A DNA stretch of 64,000 bases. Source: Streptomyces sp. A0958 (GTDB taxonomy: Bacteria > Actinomycetota > Actinomycetes > Streptomycetales > Streptomycetaceae). The notes under the pieces are model-generated. The model was not told the origin of the DNA. It worked only from the letters and a program-made list of their open reading frames with translations, and searched no databases. Location: contig NZ_SSBK01000026.1 in NCBI RefSeq assembly GCF_004795035.1, positions 34,390 through 98,389 of the forward strand, written 5' to 3'. The position numbers and the translations under genes are program-made. Shown here in pieces: positions 46,821 through 55,784 of this stretch (within the stretch, counting starts at the first letter, position 1; each line of letters opens with the position of its first letter).

Positions 46821-46906
46821 CCTTGCTCGGGGCACGACGCGTCACACGGCCGGGGTGCCGCGAGATTGCTTGCGTGAGCGATGCGTGAGCGGAGCCGCTC
46901 GGGGAC

Positions 46907-47820
46907 CTACTTCTTGGGCTTGCGGCGTGTTGCCTTCTTGGTGGTCTTGGCCTGGGCTTTCGCCTTGTCCTTCTTCGGCTTGCCGCCCTTGCCGGCGTCG
47001 GCCTCCTTGGCCGCAGCCTTCCTGGCTTTCTCCTTTTTCGCGGCCTTGCGCGCGGCCTTCTCGGCCTCGGCCTTGCGCTGGAGAGGCACGAGCTTCGCGG
47101 TGGCCTCGGCGGCACTCTTGCCGACGTGGGGGAGGACGCTCTGGTAGATGTCGCGCGTGATCCGGGTGTCGCTGTGCCCGAGGGTGTCCGACACGATCTT
47201 GATGTCGATGTCGGCGGCGAGCATGAGGGTGGCCGCGCCGTGCCGCAGGTCGTGGAGGCGGATGGGCGGGAGGCCGGAGGCGGCGACGAGGCGTTCGAAG
47301 AGGTCGGTGACCTTGCCCGGGTGGAGCCAGGAGCCGTCTTCCTGCGTGAAGACGTGGCCGGTCTCGAACCAGGCCGTGCCCCACTCCTCGCGTGCCTTGT
47401 CCTGCCGCTCGCGGTGGCGCTTCAGGACGTCGACGGTGTCGTCGTCGAGGGCGACCACGCGGGAGCCGCTGTCGGTCTTGGGGTCGGACGCTTCCACTTC
47501 CCAGCCGTCCTGGACGAGTTGGGAGGAGACAGTGAGGGAGTGGGTGTCGAGGTTCGTCTCCGACCACGGCTGCCCGCATGCCTCGCCACGGCGGAGACCG
47601 CGGAAGGCGATGAGATGCCACATCGCGTACAGCCGGTTCTCGGCGACGAAGTCGAGGAAGGCGCCGGTCTGCTGAGGAGTCCAGACCATCACGGGGGACG
47701 GCTTCTCGCCCGTCTGCTCCCACTTGGCGACCCTCTCGTCCGTCCACACGAGCGCCTTCGGCTTGCGTACGGGGTCGATCTCGACGTGGGCGGCCGGGTT
47801 GAACGTGATGAGGGTCTGTC
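46907..47820 (-). pseudogene. int: Tyrosine site-specific integrase, N-terminus lost at the insertion sequence
   Basis: The catalytic domain is intact: Arg in FRGLRRGEACG, HxxR in LHDLRHGAAT, His in TLGHSDTRIT and Tyr in RDIYQSVLPH. The C-terminus is a Lys/Ala-rich tail of about 60 residues. The frame continues upstream of the GTG at 47749 as ITFNPAAHVEIDPVRKPKAL and is cut at the insertion-sequence end near 47820. The N-terminal core-binding and arm-binding domains (about 110-150 residues) are absent here and are not found on the other side of the insertion sequence. Position next to tRNA-Thr with its 3' end toward the tRNA is typical for actinomycete integrative elements. Confidence 0.88.
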
Positions 47821-47825
47821 AAACA

Positions 47826-47862
47826 CGTTCGGCCCTGTCTCATATTCGGTGGTGACGCAGAG
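47826..47862. repeat. Left terminal inverted repeat of the ISL3 element
   Basis: It begins CGTTCGGCCCTGTCTCATAT and matches the complement of 49427-49463 at 35 of 37 positions. Confidence 0.88.
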
Positions 47863-47864
47863 TC

Positions 47865-49421
47865 GTGGAGGTCGTTGATAGTCACGTGAAGGATGTCAAC
47901 GAGCTTGTGCAGATGGTGTTTTCGGGTCTGTCCCCGCTGGTCATCGAGGATGTGGCCGACGAGGGCGAGCGGATCGTGGTGCGGGCACGAACGCCGCAGG
48001 ACACGGCGGTCTGCCCAGTGTGCGGGGCGTCGTCGGGGCGCGTGCACGGCTACCACTGGCGGACTGTGGCTGACGTACCGATCGACAGCCGACGGGTGGT
48101 GGTCCGTGTGCGGGTACGGCGTCTGGTGTGCCCCACCCGCGGCTGCCGACATACCTTCCGCGAGCAGGTGCCCGGAGTCCTGGACCGATACCAGCGACGC
48201 ACCACCCGCCTGACCAGGCAAGCCAAGGCCGTGGTCAAGGAGTCAGCGGGCCGGGCGGGGGCACGTTTGCTGGCGATACCCGCGTCGGGCGTCTCGCGTC
48301 ACACGGCCCTGCGTACCCTGTTGCGCATCCCGCCGCCCGCAGGGCGGACGCCCCGCGTGATCGGCGTCGACGACTTCGCTCCGCGCCGGCGGCACCGCTA
48401 CGCCACCGTGAACATCGACGCCGAGACGCATGAGCGGATCGACGTACTGCCCGACCGCACGGCAGACACCCTGGAGGAGTGGCTACGCGAACATCCAGGC
48501 ATCGAGGTCGTCTGCCGCGACGGCTCCGCGACCTACGCCGAGGCCATCCGCCGCGCCCTGCCCCGTGCGACGCAGGTCGGTGATCGGTGGCATCTGTGGC
48601 ACAACCTGTGCGAAGCCGTCTTGAGCGAGGTCAAGGCGCACAGCACCTGCTGGGCCACCGTACTGGACGCGCCTATCTACGACGGACCCCGCGCCCAGAC
48701 CACCCTGGAACGCTGACACCAGGTCCACGGCCCACTCGATCAGGGCGTGGACCTGCTCGAATGCGCCCGCCGCCTGGAACTGGCCCTGAACACCGTCAAA
48801 CGCTACGCGCGAGCCGACCGGCCCGAGCGCATGCTCCGCGTCCCCAAGTATCGCGCCAGCCTCCTCGACCCCTACCGCGAGCACCTGCGCAAACACCGGG
48901 CCGAGGACCCCGGCGTCCCCGCCCAGCACCTCTTCGAAGAGATCAGGGCCCTCGGATTCACCGGCTGCCTGAACCTCCTGCACAAGTACATCAACCAGGG
49001 CCGTGCGGACGCCGACCGCAGCCACATCTCCCCGCGCCGCCTCGCTCGGATGATCCTCACCCGACCCGACAACCTCAAGAGCGAGAATCGCCATCTTCTG
49101 ACCCGGCTCACCCCCGCCTGCCCTGAGATGACCCAACCGACCGCCTGCATCCGGGACTTCGCCGAACTCCTGACTCCTCGCCCAGAACATGCCGCCAAGC
49201 TCGATCCCTGGATCACCCAGGTCCGCACAGCCGATCTGCCTCACCTGCACGCCTTCCCCCGCGGCCTGGACCGAGACCGCGACGCCGTGATCACCGCGCT
49301 CACACTTCCGTACAGCAACGGCCCCACTGAAGGTGTCAACACCAAGACCAAGCGGACCGCCCGCCAGATGCACGGGCGAGCAGGTTTCACCCTTCTTCCC
49401 CACCGCATCCTCCTCGGATAG
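47865..49421 (+). pseudogene. ISL3-family transposase with in-frame stop
   Basis: The full-length frame (about 518 codons) has an N-terminal zinc-ribbon (CPVCGASSG..CPTRGCRHTF) and a DDE core with Asp in VIGVDDFAPRR, Asp in VCRDGSATYAEA and Glu in GPTEGVNTKTKR. TGA at 48714-48716 stands at an expected Trp codon in LER-W-HQVH and splits the frame into 283 and 224 residues with no frameshift. Unless the stop is read through, the transposase is inactive. The first part ends in the middle of the DDE domain. Confidence 0.88.
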
Positions 49422-49426
49422 CGACA

Positions 49427-49463
49427 CTCTCCGTCACCACCGAATGTGAGACAGGGCCGAACG
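49427..49463. repeat. Right terminal inverted repeat of the ISL3 element
   Basis: It is the complement of the left repeat apart from two mismatches, and begins six bases after the transposase stop. Confidence 0.88.
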
Positions 49464-49519
49464 TTTTACAGTCCCGAGGGACACCGACCCATGACCGTGA
49501 GTCGGCGCCGCGTCTGATC

Positions 49520-50923
49520 TCAGACGTCGATGCGGGCGACCTTACGGCCGACCTTGAGGTACAGCTCGGCACCGTCGAGCGCGCCGATCTCGCCGACGAC
49601 TTCGCCGAGCGTCTGCTGGACAGAAGCCTCCGGGAGTGGCGTCGGCTGCTGGTCTCCGTTCGACTCGCGGATCAGGCGGAGGCCCTTCTGCTGAGCCACA
49701 CGGCGCACGGCGGAGATGCTGGGAGCGAAGTCCAGCATGCGGCTGATCAGCGCCCCGAGCGTTTCCTCGGCGTGGTCCTTCAGCGAGATGATGGGAAGGT
49801 TCTGGGTGTCCGCGAAAGAGCGCTTGGAGAAGCGCGCCGTGAACTCCGCGCGAGCGGCGGCAGCAGCGTCCAGGCCGTGGAGGGCGGCCACCACCTCGCC
49901 GGCGAGGATGCGCTTGATCGCCATCGGATGCGCGGTCCCCTCCTCCAGACGCTTGGTGACCACGCGGATCTCGTCGTCCGTCCACTCGGTGAGCAACTGG
50001 AGGTACGGCTCGGTCAGGTGGTCGGGGATGGACATCAGGCGGCCGTAGACGTCATCAGGCGACGCCGTCAGGCCCACGTAGTTGCCCTTGCTCTTGCTCA
50101 TCTTGGTGCCCGTGCCGTCGGTGCCTTCGATGAGCGGGGTGGTGATGACGACCTCGGGGTCCTGCTCCGAGATCTCCATGATCTTGCGGCACATCTGGAG
50201 GTTCAGCAGCTGGTCCACACCGCCGAGTTCGACATCGGCGTCGATGGCCACGGAGTCCCAGGCCATGACGACGGAGTACACGAACTCGGCGACGGACAGT
50301 CCATGGCCATCGGCCAGCCGGGTGCGGAAGTCCTCGCGCTGGAGAGACATGGAGACCGGTACCCGGGCAAGAACCCCGACGAGCTCCGGCAGGGTGACCT
50401 TGTTCAGCCACTCGCCGTTGAAGCGCAGGTCGGCACGCTCGAAGTCGATGAACGGCGTGACCTGCTGCTGGTAGCCGCTCAGGTTGCGGGCGATGTCCTC
50501 GTTGGTGAGGGGCGGTCGATCCGAGGACCGTCCCGACGGGTCACCGATCTTGGCCGTCACGTCACCGATGATGAAGACGACGTGGTGGCCCATCCGCTGG
50601 AACCGGCTGGCGATGATGATCGGTACCGCGTGGCCCAGGTGGACGTCGGGCGAGGTCGGGTCGATGCCGTACTTGACGACGAACGGGCGTCCGGCGGCCT
50701 GCGCGGCTTCGATCTTCCCGGCGAGTACCGAGGCCGAGGGGATCAGGTGGTTCGCACGCCCCTCGACCAGTGCGGCCTGCTCTTCGGGGGAGAGGTCGGA
50801 GAGGTCCAGGGAGCGCCGTGCTGTTGTCTCGCTGAGCAGCTGCGCGGCCGTATAGTCCGCGCCCAGGTCCGCTCCATCGAGGATGTGCATGACACGGGTG
50901 ACAGACTCGCTCAAACGGCTCAT
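49520..50923 (-). CDS. tyrS: Tyrosyl-tRNA synthetase, TyrZ-like second type
   Basis: This class I synthetase of 467 aa charges tRNA-Tyr. The HIGH-like motif is DVHLGHAVPI within VVKYGIDPTSPDVHLGH, and KMSKS is GTKMSKSKGNYVG. The C-terminal S4-like domain (LRLIRESNGDQQP..LYLKVGRKVARIDV) is present. The KYGIDPTSPDVHLGH pattern resembles the TyrZ-type group rather than the usual housekeeping TyrRS, so this is probably an accessory copy. AGGAG lies ten bases before the ATG at 50923. It is the last gene of the nine-gene operon, 98 bp after the glycosyltransferase; that gap has a 6-bp hairpin (50979-50996) and may hold its own promoter. A self-resistance role is inference. Confidence 0.88.
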   Translation of the reverse strand: MSRLSESVTRVMHILDGADLGADYTAAQLLSETTARRSLDLSDLSPEEQAALVEGRANHLIPSASVLAGKIEAAQAAGRPFVVKYGIDPTSPDVHLGHAVPIIIASRFQRMGHHVVFIIGDVTAKIGDPSGRSSDRPPLTNEDIARNLSGYQQQVTPFIDFERADLRFNGEWLNKVTLPELVGVLARVPVSMSLQREDFRTRLADGHGLSVAEFVYSVVMAWDSVAIDADVELGGVDQLLNLQMCRKIMEISEQDPEVVITTPLIEGTDGTGTKMSKSKGNYVGLTASPDDVYGRLMSIPDHLTEPYLQLLTEWTDDEIRVVTKRLEEGTAHPMAIKRILAGEVVAALHGLDAAAAARAEFTARFSKRSFADTQNLPIISLKDHAEETLGALISRMLDFAPSISAVRRVAQQKGLRLIRESNGDQQPTPLPEASVQQTLGEVVGEIGALDGAELYLKVGRKVARIDV

Positions 50924-51020
50924 GGCGCTTATACGCTCCTGGGTCGGACAACTGGCCTGACCAGTAGGGATTGGAAGCGGCGATTTTATCATCGCCACCC
51001 CCGTCGCATCACCGAAATGA

Positions 51021-51932
51021 TCACGGTTCAGCCCGCTCTCCCTTGGTCGTCGAGAGCTGTACCAGCGGCCGGCCCACGATCGTACTGGAGAGGGAGCGGA
51101 GCCACGGGGCTATTGGGTCTCGGGCTCGGAGCGTGGCGATGAGCATCCCCGGAAGGAAGATCATGGCGCGGAGGTGCTTCTTTCGCTGCAAGGCGGATTC
51201 CACTCTGTGCCCGGAAGCGAGTACGCGGAAATGCTGGGAGATCCTCCTGAGCTGGCGAGTCGTCGCCCAGGTGGGAGGGTTCCCATCCATCATGCGGAGC
51301 CGATCCGAGAGTCCCAGACACACCTCGGCCCGATAATCCTGCGACAGGCCGGGCGTACTTCGGTCGGTCATGCTGTGCGAGTGGACCCGATAGAAGGTCA
51401 ACGGGTCCTGGAGGACGGCACCGCGGCCAGCCTCCCGCAGCGCGTGGAAGAAGATCTCGTTGCTCACCGGAAGGAGGCTGAGAGCAGCCTCGCGACGGAC
51501 CACCAACGTGCTTGTGTTTCCGCCCGGGTGCGGATCTTTCAGCTTGGGGTTTCCGTTTGAGTCGACGACGTCTTCCCAGTGCTCGATGAACAGCGTTTCA
51601 CCCGTCATCGCCTCGGCGCACGTATGGAGCTTCGATGGGTGGAACCAGTCATCGGCGTCGAGCGGAGCCACCCAGTCGCCTGTGCTGAGGAGAAAAGCGT
51701 CGGTCAAGGTTTGGCCGAAACCTTGCTGGCTCCTCCGGATGACCTTGACGTTCTTTTCGTGGCGACGGCATACCTCCTCAGTTTCGTCGTTGGATCCGTC
51801 GTCGATGACGATTATTTCGTGAAGGACGAAGTTTCCAGGCTCCTGTTCCAGACAGCTTGTTATGGCCTGGTCCAGATATCGGCCGTAGTTGTGGCACAGG
51901 ATCACGCACGAAATACGCGGAATGGCGCTCAC
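51021..51932 (-). CDS. Family 2 glycosyltransferase
   Basis: This GT-A-fold glycosyltransferase of 303 aa has VILCHNYGRYLDQAITSCL, the nucleotide-binding IIVIDDGSNDETEEV and the DxD-type metal site VAPLDADDWFHP. The C-terminus is basic and mildly hydrophobic (LRAMIFLPGMLIATL), which may contact membrane. The GTG start overlaps the stop of the upstream glycosyltransferase gene by four bases. Donor and acceptor are unknown. Confidence 0.85.
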   Translation of the reverse strand: MSAIPRISCVILCHNYGRYLDQAITSCLEQEPGNFVLHEIIVIDDGSNDETEEVCRRHEKNVKVIRRSQQGFGQTLTDAFLLSTGDWVAPLDADDWFHPSKLHTCAEAMTGETLFIEHWEDVVDSNGNPKLKDPHPGGNTSTLVVRREAALSLLPVSNEIFFHALREAGRGAVLQDPLTFYRVHSHSMTDRSTPGLSQDYRAEVCLGLSDRLRMMDGNPPTWATTRQLRRISQHFRVLASGHRVESALQRKKHLRAMIFLPGMLIATLRARDPIAPWLRSLSSTIVGRPLVQLSTTKGERAEP

Positions 51933-53020
51933 CGGTCACCCCCGTACACGCGGGCGTAGTCGTCCAGGATCGTCCTGTGTTCCTGGGTCCTGTAGTCGAG
52001 GAACTCGCGGTCGAGGCGGCGCGGCCTGGAGCCGAGCCGCGCTGCCGCGTTCTCCAGCGCGGTCAGGAACTTCTCTCCGAAAAGGTTGGGATGCCCCTGC
52101 GACCAATCGAACCATTCAGGTTCTTCGACGAATCCCTTGTGCCGCTCGTACTGCTCGGGCAAGTGCCCTGTGAGGGAGCAGACCGGAAGCAGGTTCAGGT
52201 CGAAGGCCAGTTCCAGCTGCCCGGAGTGACTCCCCCAGAGGTACGGCAGCAGCAGGGAGTCCGAAGCCAGCCCGGCTCTGACCACTTCGTCGTCCGTGGG
52301 ATACGGGCGCATGGTGAGGCGGATACGCGGATCGTGCCGGGCCGTCTCCAGGAGCAGCGGGGCGCGGCCGGCGTCAGCGAAGTCCGCAGGGCTGAACGCG
52401 CGCAGGAGGACGTGGAGCGTGCTGTGGGGATCCGTGATCCCCAGGCTCCAGTTGGCCATGGTGGACAACTGGTCCCGGCTGGCCCGGGAGGCACCGAACA
52501 TGAGGTACCTGGCCCCCGGGTCCCTCGCCTCGCGCTCCAGGTCGGCCAGCGACTCCGGGGCAGCGACGTATCCGTGGGGGATGACCGTTGCAGTGACCTG
52601 CTCGCCGAGGACCTCCGTCAGCTTCGTGACGGACCCGTCAGTGAGACAGACCCAGCTGACCTCGGCAGACCGGAGCAGCCGCAGCCGCTCGACGAAGCCT
52701 TCGGCGTTGCCGACCATGGGCCGGGTGTCATGGGCGGTGAAGACCAGGTTGACCCCGTAGCCCAGGCACGCGTCGAGCAGGCGCTCCAGGGTGGCGATGT
52801 CCTCGAAGTCGATGTGGTGCAGGTGCAGGACGTCGAGCCACGTGAGAGGGCCGTGTTCGAGGAGCCATGCGGTGCTGACCGCCTCTGGCACAGTCTCGCC
52901 CGTGGGAATCTCCGTCCCGTTCAGGATGTGGAAGTCAGGGCTCTGTAGCTTCCACGCGTACGGGGTACGAGCCGGCAGGTGAACGACACGCAGGCCCCTG
53001 GACCGGGGAACCGCCGTCAC
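51929..53020 (-). CDS. Glycosyltransferase (GT-B type, putative)
   Basis: This 363-aa protein is organised like GT-B glycosyltransferases: an N-terminal Rossmann half (GLRVVHLPARTPYAWKLQ, LDVLHLHHIDFED, NLVFTAHDTRPMVG) and a C-terminal half beginning near VIPHGYVA with RYLMFGASR and LLLPYLWGSHSGQLELAFD, the nucleotide-sugar side. The GTG at 53020 overlaps the methyltransferase stop (GTGA); the longer frame from 53224 is a shadow of that gene. The sugar is unknown. Confidence 0.7.
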   Translation of the reverse strand: MTAVPRSRGLRVVHLPARTPYAWKLQSPDFHILNGTEIPTGETVPEAVSTAWLLEHGPLTWLDVLHLHHIDFEDIATLERLLDACLGYGVNLVFTAHDTRPMVGNAEGFVERLRLLRSAEVSWVCLTDGSVTKLTEVLGEQVTATVIPHGYVAAPESLADLEREARDPGARYLMFGASRASRDQLSTMANWSLGITDPHSTLHVLLRAFSPADFADAGRAPLLLETARHDPRIRLTMRPYPTDDEVVRAGLASDSLLLPYLWGSHSGQLELAFDLNLLPVCSLTGHLPEQYERHKGFVEEPEWFDWSQGHPNLFGEKFLTALENAAARLGSRPRRLDREFLDYRTQEHRTILDDYARVYGGDR

Positions 53021-53781
53021 TGCTCTCCCACCTCCGTCCCTCCCACACCGACGAGGAGCAGCTGGGTGGACAGACCGTTGGAGGCGTCGTCGCTTCGGGT
53101 GAGGCCCGCGTAGTGGATCTCGAATCCGGACGCCCGCAGCAGCGCCTGGAACTCGTCGCTTGCCCACTCCCGCACATGGCTGGGGTTGCGCGGCGGTCCA
53201 GGAGTGTCGTAGCCGCTGCGGCACTCACGGGCCGGTGTCGACAGGACGGCAGCGGCGCTGCCCTCCCGCAGCAGGGCCAGGATGAGGGACAGGGCCGGGG
53301 CCGGGTCCACCAGGTGCTCGATCACGTCGGAGCAGATCACCACCGACCGGCGAACGAGGTCCGGGTCGAGCGGCAGCCGCTCTGCCGATTCGAGGTCCGC
53401 CTCCACCCACTGTCCGAAGGGGTGGTTGTCGTGGCACCAGCGCAGGTTGTCCCCGAAGTCCACGCCGACGAAAGTCCAGTCGGGGTGCGCGACGGCCAGC
53501 GAGGCCAACTTGCCCGCCTGCCCGCAGCCGATGTCGATCACGACGTCACGGCCGAGCTCCTTGGCCCGCTCGGCGGCGTAGGGGTACACGTCGGGCTGCC
53601 AGGTGACGGTGTCGTCCGTCTCGTCAAGGAAGTACTCGACCTCGCTCCGGCTGCGGTAGCCGCGGCGAATGAAGAAGGTCTCGGGGCCGCCTATCGACTG
53701 CGAGGACTCGGAGAGGGCCGGGAGCCGCGGGGCATCGGGGCCGGTCAGGGGCTGTGATGTGGTCGTGGTGTCCGCGTGCAC
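53017..53781 (-). CDS. Class I SAM-dependent methyltransferase
   Basis: This 254-aa small-molecule-type methyltransferase has motif I VVIDIGCGQAGKLASLA near residue 80, acidic FVGVDFGDNLRW, WVEADLES and motif IV region VVICSDVIEHLVDP. The GTG at 53781 has AGGAGT six bases upstream. The frame can be extended to 53829, without a ribosome-binding site. A 93-bp gap with a small GC hairpin separates it from the synthetase-like gene upstream. It overlaps the next gene by four bases. The methyl acceptor is unknown. Confidence 0.82.
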   Translation of the reverse strand: MHADTTTTSQPLTGPDAPRLPALSESSQSIGGPETFFIRRGYRSRSEVEYFLDETDDTVTWQPDVYPYAAERAKELGRDVVIDIGCGQAGKLASLAVAHPDWTFVGVDFGDNLRWCHDNHPFGQWVEADLESAERLPLDPDLVRRSVVICSDVIEHLVDPAPALSLILALLREGSAAAVLSTPARECRSGYDTPGPPRNPSHVREWASDEFQALLRASGFEIHYAGLTRSDDASNGLSTQLLLVGVGGTEVGEQ

Positions 53782-53874
53782 AGTCAGACTCCTTGCTTGC
53801 TCGGGTGTGTGGTGCGGCAGAGGGCACACGGCCTGCTACAGCCGCGAGTTCGGCGCTCCCCCGAAGGGGGCCTG

Positions 53875-54891
53875 CTACTTCGGCCAGCAGGAGAACAGCG
53901 TGATCAGGCGTTCGACGAGCTCCTCGCGGATCACACGCCACTCCCGGTCTCCGGCGAGCCGCGCGGCGGAGGCGCGGTCGTACTCCGCCTGGCCGACCTC
54001 GGGCAGACACGCGTACATCTGGAGCAGGGCCGACCCGTCGTCGGAGGGTGCCGAGTCGGTGTCCGCCGCCAGCAGGGCCCTGATGTCCTCGGCGGGCATG
54101 GAGCCGTCGATTCCGGAGCCGGGGATGCTCTTACTCATCTTCGGCAGGCCCCCGAGGCCCGGGATCATCTTGGTGTAGATGCCGGCCAGCCGGTCTGCGG
54201 GCAGACCCCAGCGTTCCGCCCCGCGCCGGGCGAGGGCGACGTACTTGTGCTCGTCGACGCCCAGGGACACCAGCACGTGCCGTCCTTCGCGCAGCAGGTG
54301 CACGAAGTCAGCGGCCATCAGCAACGTGGCCTGCTTCATGCCGTAGTTGAGGTGGTCGAAGACGCCGTGGTTGCGGTAGAGCCCGGCGAGGTCCTCCTCG
54401 GCCCACTGGAAGTCGTCGTCGTCCAGATGGCGCGAGAGCAGGAACGCGGTGGCCATGACGTCGGTCTCGCCCTCCTGCCGGCGCAGTACACCGCGCCTTG
54501 GGTCGAAGCCGAGCCCAAGCGCGAACTCCTCGTACTGGTTGGCCAGGCGGCGCACCGCGTCCAGCGGCGTGCGACGCGCGTTGTAGGAGTCGAGGTCGCC
54601 GAGCACGATCTGCACGTCGAGCCCGCACTGCTGGAGCTTGACTGCGCGCAGCAGCTGGAACAGAGTGCCGGCGTGCGGCGGCCCGCCGAGCCCGACGCCA
54701 GTGGTGACGATCGTCGGCCGACCCGCCGAGACGGCGTCCGCGAACTCCCGCGCACCGGTGTGGCACACCCACTTCGTGTGCAGGTCGCCGGGGCTCATCC
54801 CCGCGAGGGCGAAGTCGATGGTGCCGAGGCCAAGATGCTCGTACTGGTGCTGGTCGATGACGCTCTCGTAGTACGCGGTGTCGAACTTCAT
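53875..54891 (-). CDS. TrpRS-like class I aminoacyl-tRNA synthetase homologue
   Basis: This 338-aa protein has class I synthetase signatures: HIGH-like GVGLGGPPHAGTLFQLLRA near residue 68 and KMSKS in GLGGLPKMSKSIPGSGI. SLGVDEHKYVALARR matches the TrpRS/TyrRS substrate-pocket helix region, and LLQMYACLPEVGQ resembles archaeal/eukaryotic-type TrpRS. The C-terminal domain is short. The ATG has GGAGGGG five bases upstream and overlaps the radical SAM stop (ATGA). Amino acid specificity cannot be read. In an operon of small-molecule enzymes it may activate an amino acid for biosynthesis or be a resistant synthetase. Confidence 0.75.
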   Translation of the reverse strand: MKFDTAYYESVIDQHQYEHLGLGTIDFALAGMSPGDLHTKWVCHTGAREFADAVSAGRPTIVTTGVGLGGPPHAGTLFQLLRAVKLQQCGLDVQIVLGDLDSYNARRTPLDAVRRLANQYEEFALGLGFDPRRGVLRRQEGETDVMATAFLLSRHLDDDDFQWAEEDLAGLYRNHGVFDHLNYGMKQATLLMAADFVHLLREGRHVLVSLGVDEHKYVALARRGAERWGLPADRLAGIYTKMIPGLGGLPKMSKSIPGSGIDGSMPAEDIRALLAADTDSAPSDDGSALLQMYACLPEVGQAEYDRASAARLAGDREWRVIREELVERLITLFSCWPK

Positions 54892-55784
54892 GCGATCCCC
54901 TCCAATTGAGGCTGCTCTCGTAGGGCGAAGGCCCGGCGGACCAGTGGCTCGAAGCCGTCGGCCAGTAGGTCCCCGATCACGGCGTTGCGGGGCGCGGCCA
55001 CGCTGCCGAGGTCCGCGGTAACCGTTCCGTCGGCGAGGACCCAGACGCGGAACGGGTACGGGTCCTCGGGCGCCCGTGTGGGTTGGGCGAAGATCTCCAC
55101 CGGGGCGACGGCACCGCGCACCCCGTCCACGGCTCGGACGAAGTCATCCCGCTCGAAGCCGTAGAGCTCCGCCTTGCCCGCGCTGGCACGGCCGATGGGC
55201 CTGTACTGGGAGATCAGCCAGTACTCGACCTCCGTGCGGTCAGCGATGCCGGCGACGAACTCCGCGAGCCGCGGCAGCTCCCGCACGGACGCGGCCGTGG
55301 TGAACGTGTTGAAGGCGAGTCGGCGCCGGTCGGCGACGAGGAACTCGATGTTGGACCGGAACCGTTCGAAGTAGCCCTGCCCGCGGAACCAGTCAGCCGA
55401 GTCCGCCTCCGGACCGTCGATGGCCAGGGAGTAGAGGGTCACGTGGTCGCGCACCCCCGCGTAACGGCCGCTCAGGAGCAGCCCGTTGGTGTGGAGATTG
55501 GTTTCGAAGCCGGCTTCCTGCGCGTGCCGGAGGGCGACCTCCAGGTGGTTGTCGTAGGGCATCACGGGGTCGCCGCCGGTGAACACGACCCGGTGGGCTT
55601 CGGACTCGGCGCGGACCTGGTCGATGACCCTCCGGACGGTGTCCGGGTCCGTCTTGACCCGGTTGCGCTCCCGATAGCAGAACCGGCACACACCCGGTGA
55701 GGCGCTGGTCGGTGCCAGGTCCCAGGCGTTGCAGTCGGTGTTGAGGACCAGGTGAACGATCGCGAGTTCGTCGTGCGTCAGCAT
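54888..55784 (-). CDS. Radical SAM enzyme with CX14CX2C cluster motif
   Basis: This 298-aa protein looks like a radical SAM TIM barrel. The [4Fe-4S] motif is C-X14-C-X2-C (NTDCNAWDL..GVCRFCYRE) instead of CX3CX2C. VVFTGGDPVMPY is the GGE-like SAM motif, and NLHTNGLLLSG, YSLAIDGPEADSADWF and FNTFTT follow the barrel strands. The same CX14CX2C spacing is established for Burkholderia multivorans QueE; no other queuosine genes are visible here. AAGGAGAAGG lies before the ATG. It overlaps both the upstream TrpD-like gene and the downstream synthetase-like gene. Confidence 0.82.
   Translation of the reverse strand: MLTHDELAIVHLVLNTDCNAWDLAPTSASPGVCRFCYRERNRVKTDPDTVRRVIDQVRAESEAHRVVFTGGDPVMPYDNHLEVALRHAQEAGFETNLHTNGLLLSGRYAGVRDHVTLYSLAIDGPEADSADWFRGQGYFERFRSNIEFLVADRRRLAFNTFTTAASVRELPRLAEFVAGIADRTEVEYWLISQYRPIGRASAGKAELYGFERDDFVRAVDGVRGAVAPVEIFAQPTRAPEDPYPFRVWVLADGTVTADLGSVAAPRNAVIGDLLADGFEPLVRRAFALREQPQLEGIA

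Larger units (their letters stand above)
47826..49463 (+). mobile_element. ISL3-family insertion sequence
   Basis: A 1638-bp element is bounded by 37-bp terminal inverted repeats with two mismatches and carries one ISL3-type transposase frame. No matching 8-bp target duplication is visible (left flank GTCAAACA-type, right flank TTTTACAG-type). This suggests a deletion or recombination at one side after insertion. Confidence 0.88.

Noticed and set aside
50924..51020. T-box or other riboswitch before tyrS
   Set aside because: The 98-bp gap is too short and only a 6-bp hairpin is visible; no T-box sequence or specifier loop was found.
54888..55784. Radical SAM enzyme as QueE of a queuosine pathway
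   Set aside because: Only the CX14CX2C spacing agrees; QueC, QueD and the QueE length and signature are missing.
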